Positions 15,184 to 24,194 of a stretch of DNA of 64,000 bases are shown here, one piece after another. Within the stretch, counting starts at the first letter, position 1, and every line of letters starts with the position of its first letter. This DNA comes from Bradyrhizobium jicamae (lineage in GTDB: Bacteria > Pseudomonadota > Alphaproteobacteria > Rhizobiales > Xanthobacteraceae): the NCBI RefSeq assembly GCF_018130215.1, contig NZ_JAFCKQ010000040.1:1-64000 (forward strand). The letters run 5' to 3'. Both the position numbers and the translations under genes were made by a program. The notes below the pieces were generated by a model. The model did not search any database, was not told the DNA's origin, and worked only from the letters and a program-made list of their open reading frames with translations.

Positions 15184-16056
15184 CTATTTGCGCTCCGACG
15201 TGGCGATCCAGATCCCGGCAAACACCGCGATCAGGCCGGCCACCAGGTTGGGCGTGATCGGTTCGCCGACCAAGCGGGTCGCAAGCAGACCGGCTGCGAT
15301 CGGATTGACCGTCATGGTGTTGGCGACCCGCGTCGGGGACGCCCGCTCCAGCGCCTTCACCCACAAGATGAAGGCCAGCGCGCCGCCGGCCACTCCGAGA
15401 TAGAGTCCCGCGATCCACTGCGGTGGACCGAAATCGCGCAGCGTCGCTAGGCTACCGGTCAGCATTCCCACAAAGACGAGTGCAAAGGCCCCGGTGCCCA
15501 TGCCGACGGCGAGGAACCCGAGCGCGCTCGACCGCCGGATGAAGGGACGCGACAGGACATTGTAGAACGCCATGCATAGCACGGCTGCCATCATGATCAG
15601 TTCGCCGCGCCACGCGCCCGCCGGCGCGGTCGACAATCCGGATGCAAGCGCGGCCCCCACGCCGAGCACCGCAATCAGGACGCCGGTCGATTTGCGCAAC
15701 GTCAGCGGCTCGACCCCTAGCGCGGCACCGACCACCATGGTGGAAAGCGGCAATGTCGCCAGCGCGAGGCTCGCGCGTGCCGCCGTCGTGTAGGACATCG
15801 CAATGTTGTAGAGCACGAAGAATACGCCGAAGAACGCCAGGCCGAGCGCCGCGACCGCAGGCAGGTCGGCACGCTGCGGCCATTTTGCGCGCGTCAGGAC
15901 GGCGACGGGGCCGACGCAGAGAAAGCCGATCGCCCAGCGCAGAATGGCGAGCGTGACCGGATCGGCATTGCCTGCCAGATAGCGCGTGATCGCCGCCGCA
16001 GTACCGCCGAGGCAGCTCGACACCAGTGCGATCGCAACGCCGATCCATTCGCTCAT
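15184..16056 (-). CDS. DMT-superfamily (EamA) transporter
   Basis: 290 residues with ten predicted membrane helices as two EamA repeats (SEWIGVAIALVSSCLGGTAAAITRYLAG at the start; WRGELIMMAAVLCMAFYNVLSRPFI at the start of the second half; AGLLATRLVGEPITPNLVAGLIAVFAGIWIA at the end). I start at the ATG at 16056 so that TM1 begins directly; the ATG at 16092 in frame adds 12 basic residues and is possible. The divergent XRE gene 79 bases away is the likely regulator. The substrate is unknown; relatives export amino acids or other metabolites. Confidence 0.85.
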   Translation of the reverse strand: MSEWIGVAIALVSSCLGGTAAAITRYLAGNADPVTLAILRWAIGFLCVGPVAVLTRAKWPQRADLPAVAALGLAFFGVFFVLYNIAMSYTTAARASLALATLPLSTMVVGAALGVEPLTLRKSTGVLIAVLGVGAALASGLSTAPAGAWRGELIMMAAVLCMAFYNVLSRPFIRRSSALGFLAVGMGTGAFALVFVGMLTGSLATLRDFGPPQWIAGLYLGVAGGALAFILWVKALERASPTRVANTMTVNPIAAGLLATRLVGEPITPNLVAGLIAVFAGIWIATSERK

Positions 16057-16135
16057 TCCGGGCCCAATGCGTTTGGGTTTCTGATGTGGCATCTTGCCCC
16101 ATGAGGTCGTTTCGGCAACTACCCGGCAGGTATTC

Positions 16136-16939
16136 ATGTCGCAGCAGCACGAATTCGCGGCCAGCCTCCGCTGGTGGCGGCAACGCAAGGGCTATTCGCA
16201 GCTGGAGCTCGCCGGGCGCGCCGACATCTCCCAGCGGCATCTCAGCTTCCTCGAACTCGGACGGGCCGCGCCGAGCCGCGACATGGTGATCAGGCTTGCC
16301 GCGGCGCTCGACGTCCCGCTGCGTCAGCAGAACGCCCTGCTCGTTGCAGCCGGCTTCGCGCCGGTGTGGCGGCAGACCGATCTCGCGGCGCCCGAGCTTG
16401 TGCAAATCCGCGCTGCGCTGGACTTCATGCTGGCACAGCAGGAGCCGTTCCCTGCGGTCGCGGTCGACAGGCACTGGAACCTGCTGCTCGCCAATGCAGG
16501 CGCCGGGCGGCTGGTCGAATTCCTGGTAGGTCCGCTCGCTCCCGGCACACCGGTCAATCTCGCCGACGCGCTGGTCGCACCCGACGTGCTGCGGCCGTAT
16601 CTCACCAACTGGACCGAGGTCGCCGGCTATTTCATCCGCAGCGTGGAGGCCGACGCTGCGGCCGACGGCAGCGCCGGCACAGCCGAATTGCTGAAGCGCC
16701 TGCTCGCCTATGACGGCGTGGCGACGGCGCTCGCTGCGCCACCTCCCTCCTCCACGCCGGGGCCGGTGCTGCCGATGCTGTTTCGCAAGGGCGATGTCCA
16801 TCTGCAATTATTCACGACCATCGCGACGCTCGGAATTCCCCAGGACATCACGCTGCAAGAACTTCGCATCGAGAGCTTCTTTCCGATGGACGAGGAGACC
16901 AGCCGGATCTTCCGCGGATGGGCGGCGAAGGCCGACTGA
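16136..16939 (+). CDS. XRE-family regulator with MmyB-like ligand domain
   Basis: 267 residues from the ATG at 16136. Residues ~8-65 form the XRE helix-turn-helix (LRWWRQRKGYSQLELAGRADISQRHLSFLELGRAAPSRDMVIRLAAALDVP). The remainder resembles the MmyB-like PAS-type ligand domain (VDRHWNLLLANAGAGRLVEFL ... LLKRLLAYDGVATALA). Such proteins are often local regulators of metabolic or export genes; the divergent DMT transporter is the obvious candidate target. Confidence 0.85.
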   Translation: MSQQHEFAASLRWWRQRKGYSQLELAGRADISQRHLSFLELGRAAPSRDMVIRLAAALDVPLRQQNALLVAAGFAPVWRQTDLAAPELVQIRAALDFMLAQQEPFPAVAVDRHWNLLLANAGAGRLVEFLVGPLAPGTPVNLADALVAPDVLRPYLTNWTEVAGYFIRSVEADAAADGSAGTAELLKRLLAYDGVATALAAPPPSSTPGPVLPMLFRKGDVHLQLFTTIATLGIPQDITLQELRIESFFPMDEETSRIFRGWAAKAD

Positions 16940-16946
16940 CCTCCGC

Positions 16947-17921
16947 CTACACCATTTCCGCCGGCGCGAGCCGGCAGGTCTCGCTGCTGATCTCGACCTG
17001 AAGCGTGGCGTGGTGAATCTGGAACCGGTGCGAGAGCTCGGCGCAGACATGGTGCAGGAACGCATCGTCATGGCCGCCGGGACGCACCAGATGCGCCGTC
17101 AGCGCGGTCTCGCTCGTGCTCATCGCCCAGATGTGGAGATCGTGAACCTCGGTGACGCCCTCCAGCGTCGCGAGATACGCCCTCACCACCTTGAGATCGA
17201 TGCCCCGCGGCACCGCGTCGAGCGCCAGATTGACGCTGTCGCGCGCCAGTTCCCAGCCGCTCACCAGCACGACGGCGGCGATGACGAGGCTGATCGCGGG
17301 ATCAAGCCACTGCCAGCCGGTCGCCATGATCAGCAGCGCGGCGACGACGACGCCGAACGAGACGCCGGCGTCGGCCGCCATGTGCAGGTAGGCGCCGCGG
17401 ACATTGAGGTCCGAGTCGCGGCCGCGCATGAACAGGAGCGCTGTGCCGCCGTTGATCAGGATGCCAAGCGCCGCAACCCAGACCACGGTCCAGCTTGCAA
17501 CCTCCGCCGGCTCGCGGAAGCGATTGAACGCCTCGACCGCGATGCCGCCGACCGCGATCAGCAGCAGGCCGGCATTGAACAGCGCGGCGAGGATCGAGGC
17601 GCGGCGATAGCCGTAGGTGTGGGTGTCGGTCGGCCGCTTGCCTGCCAGCCACGTCCCGCCCCAGGCCAATAGCAGGGCGATCACATCGGAGAGATTGTGA
17701 ACGGCGTCCGACACCAGTGCCAGCGAATTGGCGGAGTAGCCGAAGATCACCTCGGCCACGACGAACGCCGCGTTCAGCCAGGCCCCGATCGCAAACGCCG
17801 TGCCGAAACTGGCTGGCGCGTGGCTATGCCCGGCATGGCCATGAGAATGACCGTGGGAATGACCGTGGGAATGACCGCTGTGGTCGTGGTCGTGGTGATG
17901 ATGATGATGATGATGCGCCAT
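16947..17921 (-). CDS. Cation diffusion facilitator (Zn2+/Co2+ efflux) with His-rich N terminus
   Basis: 324 residues. The first ~35 residues contain an eight-His run and HSHGHSHGHSHGHAGHSHA repeats, a natural metal-binding segment. Six membrane helices follow. TM2 has SDAVHNLSDV and TM5 HMAADAGVSF, the HxxxD-type metal-site pairs expected of zinc-type CDF proteins (HNLSD rather than the DxxxD of Mn/Fe members). The C-terminal cytoplasmic domain (EVHDLHIWAMSTSETALTAHLV) is the usual CDF dimer domain. It is convergent with the XRE gene. Two inverted repeats upstream may control it. Confidence 0.93.
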   Translation of the reverse strand: MAHHHHHHHHDHDHSGHSHGHSHGHSHGHAGHSHAPASFGTAFAIGAWLNAAFVVAEVIFGYSANSLALVSDAVHNLSDVIALLLAWGGTWLAGKRPTDTHTYGYRRASILAALFNAGLLLIAVGGIAVEAFNRFREPAEVASWTVVWVAALGILINGGTALLFMRGRDSDLNVRGAYLHMAADAGVSFGVVVAALLIMATGWQWLDPAISLVIAAVVLVSGWELARDSVNLALDAVPRGIDLKVVRAYLATLEGVTEVHDLHIWAMSTSETALTAHLVRPGGHDDAFLHHVCAELSHRFQIHHATLQVEISSETCRLAPAEMV

Positions 17922-17929
17922 TGCGTGGC

Positions 17930-17990
17930 AACCGTCGCCTGATATCGTTGGCGACGGTTATAGCGCCGTAAAATGTGGATACTATCACAT
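17930..17990. promoter_or_regulatory. Inverted repeats in the CDF transporter leader
   Basis: AACCGTCGCC (17930-17939) and GGCGACGGTT (17950-17959) are a perfect 10-bp inverted repeat 9 bases before the CDF start, able to form an RNA hairpin or bind a dimeric regulator. Further up, ATGTG-N8-CACAT (17973-17990) with an inner GATACTATC palindrome is a second candidate operator. The regulator is not identified. Confidence 0.4.
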
Positions 17991-18010
17991 CCGGCTCGCC
18001 CAAATGCGCA

Positions 18011-18090
18011 GCCCGGATGGAGCGCAGCGCAATCCGGGACCGCTCTCGCGTTTGGCGCAGATCCCGGATTTCGCTCCGCTGCATCCGGGC
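18011..18090. repeat. REP-like imperfect inverted repeat
   Basis: Arms 18011-18039 (starting GCCCGGATGGAGCGCAGCG) and 18062-18090 (ending CTGCATCCGGGC) are near-perfect reverse complements over 29 bases with a 22-nt centre. It ends 10 bases before the parC stop codon, so it may act as a 3' stabilising or terminating structure for the long reverse-strand block. Confidence 0.75.
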
Positions 18091-18100
18091 TACGGGATCC

Positions 18101-20356
18101 CTACTCCACGCCGCGGTTGAACTTGTTCGACTTCGGCAGGCCGTGTGCGAGCCGGCCGGCGTCGGCGCGGTTGCCGCGCCAGTCGGCCAGTTCCTTCAAG
18201 GTCATGCTGTGCTCGCGGCCGGCCGAGTCCTTCCAGGTCAGGCCGATCTTGGAGTCGAACACCGCCACGTCGGACAACGACGCGCTGGTGTATTTCTGCA
18301 AGCGGACGCCGCGGCCGCGGGCCATTTCCGGCACCTGGTCGACGCCGAACAGCACCATCTTGTGGTTGGTGCCGATCACAGCGATGGTGTCGCCGGTCAC
18401 AGTCGCGATCGCCCGGGCCTCGTTCGGCATCTCGACATTGAGCACCTGCTTGCCCTTGCGGGTGTTGCCGACGCAGTCCTCTTCCTTGACGATGAAGCCT
18501 TGGCCCTCGCTGCTCGCGATCAGGAACTTGCGCTCGCCCTTGTTGACGAACAGCGAGACGATCGCGGCGTCCTGCTCGAGCTCGATGAACATGCGGATCG
18601 GCTCGCCATGGCCGCGGCCACCGGGCAGCTTCGCGACGTCGAGCGAGTAGAACTTGCCGTTGGTGGCAAACAGCAGCAGCTTCGAGGTCGTCTCGGCGAA
18701 GAACGAGTGCTCGAGCTTGTCGTCGGTCTTGAAGGCGAGCCCCGACAGATCCTCGACGTGCCCTTTCAGGGTCCGCACCCAGCCCTTCTCCGAGATCACG
18801 ACAGTGCACGGCTCGCGCTCGACAAAGGCCTCCTCGATCGCGGCGAGATCGTGCTCGGGCGCATCGGCGAAGGTGGTGCGGCGCTTGCCGAGCGGGGTCT
18901 TGGGACCGAAAATGTCGCGGACCTTGGTGACCTGCTCGCCGACCTTGGCCCATTGCTGCGTCTCGGAACCGAGCAGGCCCTCGATGCCCTTCAGCTCCTT
19001 GCGCAGCTCCTTGTCCTCGTTGCGGATCTCCATTTCCTCGAGCCGGCGCAGATTGCGCAGCCGCATGTTGAGGATGGAGTCGGCCTGGATGTCCGACAGC
19101 TTGAAGGTCTTCATCAGGACGGGCTTCGGCTCGTCCTCGGTGCGGATGATCTTGATCACCTTGTCGAGGTTCAAGAAGGCAACGAGCTGACCGCCGAGCA
19201 CTTCAAGGCGATGCTCGATCTGCGCCTTGCGGTAGTTGGAGCGGCGGATCAGCACGTCGCGCAGATGGTCGAGCCATTCGCGCAGGCATTCGGCAAGGCC
19301 CACCACCTTCGGGATGCGGCCCTTCACCAGCACGTTGAGGTTCAGCGAGATCTTGCTTTCCAGCTCGGACAGCCGGAACAGGGATTCCATCATCAGTGCC
19401 GGATCGACCGTGCGCGACTTCGGCTCGATGACGAAGCGGATGTCATCCGCCGATTCATCGCGGACGTCGCCGACCAGCGGCAGCTTCTTCTGGTCGAGCA
19501 GCTCGACGATCTTCTCGTGCAGGCGCGCCTTCTGCACCAGCCACGGGATTTCGGTGACCACGACCACCCAGGTGCCGCGGGCGCCCTCCTCCACCGACCA
19601 GCGCGCGCGGGTGCGGAACGAGCCGCGGCCGGTGGTGTAGGCCTCGATGATCGCTTCCTTGGAATCGACGATGATGCCGCCGGTCGGGAAGTCCGGTCCC
19701 TTGACCCACCTCAACAGCGCCTTCGACTTGGCATCGGGCTTTTCGATCAGATGCAGCGCGGCGTCGCACAGCTCGGCCGCGTTGTGCGGCGGAATCGAGG
19801 TCGCCATGCCGACCGCAATCCCCTGCGAGCCATTGGCAAGCAAATTGGGGAAGCCGCCCGGCAGCACCACCGGCTCCTTCGACTGGCCGTCGTAATTGAG
19901 GCGGAATTCGACGCCGTCCTCGTCGATGCCGTCGAGCAGCAGCCGCGCGACCTCGGTCATGCGGGCTTCGGTGTAGCGGTAGGCGGCCGGGTTGTCGCCG
20001 TCGATATTGCCGAAATTGCCCTGGCCGTCGACCAGCGGGTAGCGCGAGGAGAAGTCCTGCGCCAGGCGCACCATTGCGTCATAGATCGCCTGGTCGCCAT
20101 GCGGATGGAACGAGCCCATCACGTCGCCGACGATCTTGGCCGACTTCTTGAACGCGGTCCCCGGATCGAGCCGCAGCAGCCGCATCCCGTAGAGGATGCG
20201 CCGGTGCACCGGCTTCAGCCCGTCGCGGGCGTCCGGCAGTGCGCGATGCATGATGGTCGAGAGCGCATAGGCGAGATAGCGCTCCTCGAGCGCATCGCGC
20301 AGCGGCACCTCGTGGATTTCGGCCGGCTCTTCCGGCGGTACCTGTCGTTTTCCCAT
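18101..20356 (-). CDS. parC: DNA topoisomerase IV subunit A
   Basis: 751 residues. ParC, with ParE, decatenates daughter chromosomes. The N-terminal breakage-reunion core (YLAYALSTIMHRALPDARDGLKPVHRRILYGM, SFHPHGDQAIYDAMVRLAQ) includes the catalytic tyrosine in AAYRYTEARM. The C-terminal part has beta-pinwheel repeats (GWVRTL..., GKFYSLDVAKLPGGRGHGEPI, GRGVRLQKY). The quinolone-region Ser/Asp pattern differs in detail from gyrase, and the short C-terminal domain without a GyrA box (QRRGGKG) favours ParC over GyrA. It is the last gene of the reverse-strand block after recO. Confidence 0.95.
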   Translation of the reverse strand: MGKRQVPPEEPAEIHEVPLRDALEERYLAYALSTIMHRALPDARDGLKPVHRRILYGMRLLRLDPGTAFKKSAKIVGDVMGSFHPHGDQAIYDAMVRLAQDFSSRYPLVDGQGNFGNIDGDNPAAYRYTEARMTEVARLLLDGIDEDGVEFRLNYDGQSKEPVVLPGGFPNLLANGSQGIAVGMATSIPPHNAAELCDAALHLIEKPDAKSKALLRWVKGPDFPTGGIIVDSKEAIIEAYTTGRGSFRTRARWSVEEGARGTWVVVVTEIPWLVQKARLHEKIVELLDQKKLPLVGDVRDESADDIRFVIEPKSRTVDPALMMESLFRLSELESKISLNLNVLVKGRIPKVVGLAECLREWLDHLRDVLIRRSNYRKAQIEHRLEVLGGQLVAFLNLDKVIKIIRTEDEPKPVLMKTFKLSDIQADSILNMRLRNLRRLEEMEIRNEDKELRKELKGIEGLLGSETQQWAKVGEQVTKVRDIFGPKTPLGKRRTTFADAPEHDLAAIEEAFVEREPCTVVISEKGWVRTLKGHVEDLSGLAFKTDDKLEHSFFAETTSKLLLFATNGKFYSLDVAKLPGGRGHGEPIRMFIELEQDAAIVSLFVNKGERKFLIASSEGQGFIVKEEDCVGNTRKGKQVLNVEMPNEARAIATVTGDTIAVIGTNHKMVLFGVDQVPEMARGRGVRLQKYTSASLSDVAVFDSKIGLTWKDSAGREHSMTLKELADWRGNRADAGRLAHGLPKSNKFNRGVE

Positions 20357-20428
20357 GGGGAGGCGTTAAACCGTGTCGCTGAATCGGGCAAGCCGCGAAT
20401 CAGCAGCAATTTAGGTCCCGAATCGGGC

Positions 20429-21178
20429 CTACGGAACCGCTGTGCGTGTCCGCCGCTTGGTGACGGCGTTGATAAACCCCCCGCGGGCGTCGGAATGGCC
20501 CTGCCCGCGCGGCTCCAGCACGTGGCGCCGCAGGAACAGGCCGGTAATCTCGAAGCCGTCGAGCAGATCCTGGTCCGACCAGGCATTGGCGCCGCCCTCG
20601 CCTTCGCGCAGGAAGGCCGGCAATGGCAGCAGCCGGTCGCGCCACGGCTCGCCCGCCGCGCGCGACACCGCGCCGCCGGATTTCGGCGAGACGTAGACCA
20701 GCTCGCTCGTTGCGCCGGTTGCCGCGCAATTCTCCAGGTCAAGCCCGAAGCCGAGCTCGGCGAGCATCGCCAGCTCGAAGCGGATGAGATGCACCGCGGC
20801 CGTGCCGGCGTCGTCGAAATCGTCGAGCGTCCCCTGGAGCATCTCGTAGATGTCTTCGTGCGGATCGCGCTCCGGCAGCAGCCGCGCCAGCGCGGCGAGA
20901 TGCGTGACGCCGTAGACCGCGTGCGACGAGGCGAGCAGCGTCGCCGCGCGCAGTCTCGTCCCTTCCAGCGTGTACATGCCGAGATGCTCGTCGAGCCGCG
21001 CACGCCACACCGCGGCGACGCTGTTGCCGGGCTGCAGCAGCGGCCGCATCCGCGAGCTTGCACCGCCGCGCACCAGCCCGAGATGGCGGCCATGCTCGCG
21101 CGTCAACAGCTCGACGATGGCGGACGATTCGCCATGCCGCCGCACGCCCAGCACGATGCCTTCGTCGGTCCATTCCAT
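20429..21178 (-). CDS. recO: DNA repair protein RecO
   Basis: 249 residues. RecO helps load RecA on SSB-coated DNA in RecFOR recombination. The N-terminal OB fold (EWTDEGIVLGVRRHGESSAIVELLTREHGRHLGLVRGG) and the helical domain (HLIRFELAMLAELGFGLDLENCAATG) are as in alphaproteobacterial RecO. The zinc-finger cysteines of some RecO proteins are reduced to the single Cys in ENCAATG. It follows era and a small membrane-protein gene. Confidence 0.95.
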   Translation of the reverse strand: MEWTDEGIVLGVRRHGESSAIVELLTREHGRHLGLVRGGASSRMRPLLQPGNSVAAVWRARLDEHLGMYTLEGTRLRAATLLASSHAVYGVTHLAALARLLPERDPHEDIYEMLQGTLDDFDDAGTAAVHLIRFELAMLAELGFGLDLENCAATGATSELVYVSPKSGGAVSRAAGEPWRDRLLPLPAFLREGEGGANAWSDQDLLDGFEITGLFLRRHVLEPRGQGHSDARGGFINAVTKRRTRTAVP

Positions 21179-21215
21179 GAACGAGAGATTACAGGATTCC
21201 GCCTGTCCCTGCAGT

Positions 21216-21296
21216 CGTCATTCCGGGATGAACTGAAGGACCAGACCCGGTATCTCGAGATTCCGGGCTCGATGCTTCGCAGCGCCCCGGAATGAC
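21216..21296. repeat. REP-like inverted repeat
   Basis: GTCATTCCGGG (21216-21226) and CCCGGAATGAC (21286-21296) are exact reverse complements, with an inner TCTCGAGA palindrome near 21253-21260. This layout is typical of the mobile intergenic palindromes of Bradyrhizobium. It separates recO from the membrane protein gene. Confidence 0.8.
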
Positions 21297-21306
21297 ACCT
21301 GGCGCC

Positions 21307-21687
21307 TCACGCGTTGAACCAGCCCTTGGCGTCGCCGGTGAACGAGAAATAGAGGCCGAACGCGGTCACGATGCAGGACACCACCTCGATGCCGCTGTCG
21401 AGCGCGAGGCCTTCCACCCCGATCGCCTGCAGCAGCGAGGCCACCGAGAGCGCCAGCATCGCGGCCAGCACCCAGCGCGCCCAGTTCTTGCGCCGCTGCG
21501 CGGCAAGCCAGACGAAATACATCAGCAGCAGGATCATGCCGCCCGTCACCAGCGTGTCGCCCATGATCATCTGTTCGGTCCTCGCCTCGCTCGGCGTGCG
21601 GTCCGCGAACGCGACCGACAACGAGTCCAGCGTCAGCGACAGATAGAGCAGCACTTCAAACCACAGCACATTTCTCGGGACGGTCAT
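21307..21687 (-). CDS. Hypothetical four-helix membrane protein
   Basis: 126 residues with hydrophobic helices at about 8-27 (VLWFEVLLYLSLTLDSLSVAFA), 45-66 (LVTGGMILLLMYFVWLAAQ), 70-92 (ARWVLAAMLALSVASLLQAIG) and 97-117. The arrangement resembles small DUF-type inner membrane proteins, but no named family is certain. It lies 14 bases downstream of era on the same strand. Confidence 0.75.
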   Translation of the reverse strand: MTVPRNVLWFEVLLYLSLTLDSLSVAFADRTPSEARTEQMIMGDTLVTGGMILLLMYFVWLAAQRRKNWARWVLAAMLALSVASLLQAIGVEGLALDSGIEVVSCIVTAFGLYFSFTGDAKGWFNA

Positions 21688-21701
21688 CGCACAGCCGGTT
21701 C

Positions 21702-22625
21702 TTACTCTTTTGGGAATTCCAGTCCCATTTCCCGGTAGCGATCGGGATCGTCGCCCCAGTTCTCGCGCACCTTGACGAACAGGAACAGGTGCACAGGGAC
21801 GCCCATGATCTCGGCGATCTCGGCACGTGCCTGCGCCCCGATCGACTTGATGGTGGCGCCGCCCTTTCCGAGCACGATCTTGCGCTGGCTCTCGCGCTCG
21901 ACATAGATCGTCTGCTCGATGCGGATCGACTGGTCCTTGCGGTCCTTCCAGCTGTCGGTCTCGACCGTCGACTGGTACGGCAGTTCCTGGTGCAGATGGC
22001 TATAGATCTTCTCCCGGGTGATCTCCGCCGCCAGATGCCGCATCGGCGCATCCGACATCTGGTCCTCGGGATACAGGAACGGCCCCTCGGGCACCATCTT
22101 CGCCAGCGTATCGCGCAGATCGGCAACGCCGTCGCCCGACAGCGCCGAGACCATGAAGGTGTGCTCGAAGCGCATCCGTTCGTTGGCGGCCTGCGCGAGC
22201 GCCAGCAGCTTCTCGCGCTGAACGAGATCGACCTTGTTCAGCACCAGGATCTTCGGATGCGCGACGCTCTCGAGCTTCGTCAGGATCGCCTGCGCCTCGT
22301 CGTCGAGCCCCGACTTGGCGTCGATCAGCACGCAGACGAGGTCGGCGTCATGGGCACCGCTCCAGGCGGTCGACACCATGGCGCGATCGAGTCGGCGCTT
22401 CGGGGCGAAGATGCCGGGGGTATCGACCAGGATGATCTGCGCATTGCCCTCGATCACGATGCCGCGGATCAGCGCCCGCGTGGTCTGCACCTTCCGCGAC
22501 ACGATCGTGACCTTGGAGCCGACCAGCGCGTTGACCAGCGTCGACTTGCCGACATTGGGGGCACCGATCAGCGCGACGAAGCCGCAGCGCGTCGCGGTTG
22601 CTTCCGCTTTCGCCTCGTCAGTCAT
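21702..22625 (-). CDS. era: GTPase Era
   Basis: 307 residues. Era binds the 16S rRNA 3' end during 30S maturation. G1 is GAPNVGKSTLVNALVG, G3 VDTPGIF, G4 NKVD. The C-terminal KH domain includes VLGKGGATIKSIGAQAR and ends with LFLFVKVRENWGDDPDRYREMGLEF. The ATG overlaps the rnc stop region by 8 bases, implying translational coupling, as in the classic rnc-era pair. Confidence 0.98.
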   Translation of the reverse strand: MTDEAKAEATATRCGFVALIGAPNVGKSTLVNALVGSKVTIVSRKVQTTRALIRGIVIEGNAQIILVDTPGIFAPKRRLDRAMVSTAWSGAHDADLVCVLIDAKSGLDDEAQAILTKLESVAHPKILVLNKVDLVQREKLLALAQAANERMRFEHTFMVSALSGDGVADLRDTLAKMVPEGPFLYPEDQMSDAPMRHLAAEITREKIYSHLHQELPYQSTVETDSWKDRKDQSIRIEQTIYVERESQRKIVLGKGGATIKSIGAQARAEIAEIMGVPVHLFLFVKVRENWGDDPDRYREMGLEFPKE

Positions 22626-23439
22626 TGGTGCCGACGCCTTCGCGCTCGATCATTGCCGACGCCGCGGCCTTCTCTGCCGCACGCTTGTTACCGCCGAGGC
22701 CCTCCGCCGAGGTCAGTCCCGGCAGCTCGACCGCGACGCGGAATTGCGGATCGTGGTGCGGGCCGGTGCGCTCGATCTCGCGATAGACCGGCGTCGGCAG
22801 CCCCTTGCCCTGCGCCCATTCCTGCAACACGGTCTTGGGATCGCGCAACGGACGGCGCAGCTTGTGCATCCGCTCCGTCCAGTTGCGCTCGACGAACAGG
22901 CGGGCGGCATCGAAGCCGCCGTCGAGATAGATCGCGCCGATCACGGCCTCGCAGATGTCGCCGAGGACCGACTTGCGCAGACGCGCCCCCTCCACCGCCT
23001 TCACCAGGCCGAGCTTGATGTCCTCCAGCAGCCCGAGCGACTTCGCGACGTCGGCGCAGCTCTCCTTGCGGACGAGGTCGGCAAGCCGCTTCGACAACTC
23101 GCCCTCGTCGGCCTTCGGAAAGGCGCGGAACAGCATGTCGGAGACGATCAGCCCGAGCACGTGATCGCCGAGGAATTCCAGCCGCTGGTAGCTGTCGGCG
23201 CGGTTGCGGGCGGCGGGCTTCAACGCCGAGACGTGGGTGAACGCGGCGGTCAACAGTGCCGGATCGGCGAATGTGTACCCGATGCGCGCCTCGGTGCCGG
23301 CGATCGCGGCCCTCTCTTCCGCGGCCTTGGCGGCCTTGCTGCGCCGCTTCTTCGGCACGGCTGCGCCGCCGGCGGCGGCGCTCTCGCTCGGCTCACCGGG
23401 AGGCGGTTGGTCCTTGATGGCTGGCGTCTCGTCGTTCAT
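22618..23439 (-). CDS. rnc: Ribonuclease III
   Basis: 273 residues from the ATG at 23439, which overlaps the lepB stop (ATGA). RNase III cleaves double-stranded RNA in rRNA processing. The signature RLEFLGDHVLGLIVSDMLF carries catalytic acidic residues, and DICEAVIGAIYLDGG is the second acidic cluster. The C-terminal dsRNA-binding domain ends GGNKRAAEKAAASAMIE. The N terminus has a Lys/Arg/Ala-rich extension of about 45 residues (AAVPKKRRSKAAKAAEERAA) before the catalytic domain, longer than in E. coli. Confidence 0.97.
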   Translation of the reverse strand: MNDETPAIKDQPPPGEPSESAAAGGAAVPKKRRSKAAKAAEERAAIAGTEARIGYTFADPALLTAAFTHVSALKPAARNRADSYQRLEFLGDHVLGLIVSDMLFRAFPKADEGELSKRLADLVRKESCADVAKSLGLLEDIKLGLVKAVEGARLRKSVLGDICEAVIGAIYLDGGFDAARLFVERNWTERMHKLRRPLRDPKTVLQEWAQGKGLPTPVYREIERTGPHHDPQFRVAVELPGLTSAEGLGGNKRAAEKAAASAMIEREGVGTND

Positions 23440-24194
23440 CGCACGATGGAGAATATGCGATTCCACCGCACGGCGGTGGGCCAGCGCCAGAACATCCAGG
23501 CGTGCTCGCCCTCGGCGATAGAGAAAAAGATCATCTGGGCCCGGCCGACGATGTTCTCGAGCGGCACGTAGCCGACCGCCGACAGCACCCTGCTGTCGGT
23601 CGAGTTGTCGCGGTTGTCGCCCATCATGAAGAAATGGCCTTCGGGCACCGTGTAGACGTTGGTGTTGTCGTAGAAGCCGTTGTCGACACAATCGAGCGTC
23701 TCGTAGGTGACGCCGTTCGGCAACGTCTCCTTCCAGCGCTTGACCCTTGCGGTGGCATCCGAGCCGCAGGGGTCCTCGCCGACGAAGTCGCTCAGCCGCT
23801 CGCGCTTGACCGGGACGTCATTGATGTAGAGCAACCCCTCCTTCATCTGGATGCGGTCGCCCGGCAGGCCGATCACGCGCTTGATGTAGTCGGTCGTGTC
23901 ATCCTTCGGCAGCCGGAACACGACGATGTCGCCGCGATTCGGGTTGGAGCCGAAGATCCGCCCCGAAAACAGCGGCGGCGACAGCGGGATCGAGTAGTGG
24001 CTGTAACCGTAGGAGTATTTCGAGACGAACAGGTAATCGCCGACCAGCAGCGTCGCCTTCATCGAGCCCGAGGGGATGTTGAACGGCTGGAACAGGAAGG
24101 TCCGGATCACGAGCGCAATCAGGAGGGCGTGGATGACGACGCGGATGGTTTCTCCGAAGCCGCTCTCAGATTTGGTCCCGGTGGTCGCGCTCAT
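23436..24194 (-). CDS. lepB: Signal peptidase I
   Basis: 252 residues. LepB removes Sec and Tat signal peptides at the outer face of the inner membrane. One N-terminal membrane helix (VVIHALLIALVIRTFLF) precedes box B PSGSMK with catalytic Ser44; box D DYIKRVIGLPGDRI carries the catalytic lysine, and box E GDNRDNSTDSR is present. Two cysteines in the periplasmic part (EDPCG, TLDCVD) may form a disulfide. It is the first gene of the tightly overlapped lepB-rnc-era set. Confidence 0.97.
   Translation of the reverse strand: MSATTGTKSESGFGETIRVVIHALLIALVIRTFLFQPFNIPSGSMKATLLVGDYLFVSKYSYGYSHYSIPLSPPLFSGRIFGSNPNRGDIVVFRLPKDDTTDYIKRVIGLPGDRIQMKEGLLYINDVPVKRERLSDFVGEDPCGSDATARVKRWKETLPNGVTYETLDCVDNGFYDNTNVYTVPEGHFFMMGDNRDNSTDSRVLSAVGYVPLENIVGRAQMIFFSIAEGEHAWMFWRWPTAVRWNRIFSIVR

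Noticed and set aside
17975..21295. Forward-strand frame of 1106 codons across parC and recO
   Set aside because: It runs antisense through two clear genes and two repeats; long shadow frames are normal in this GC range.
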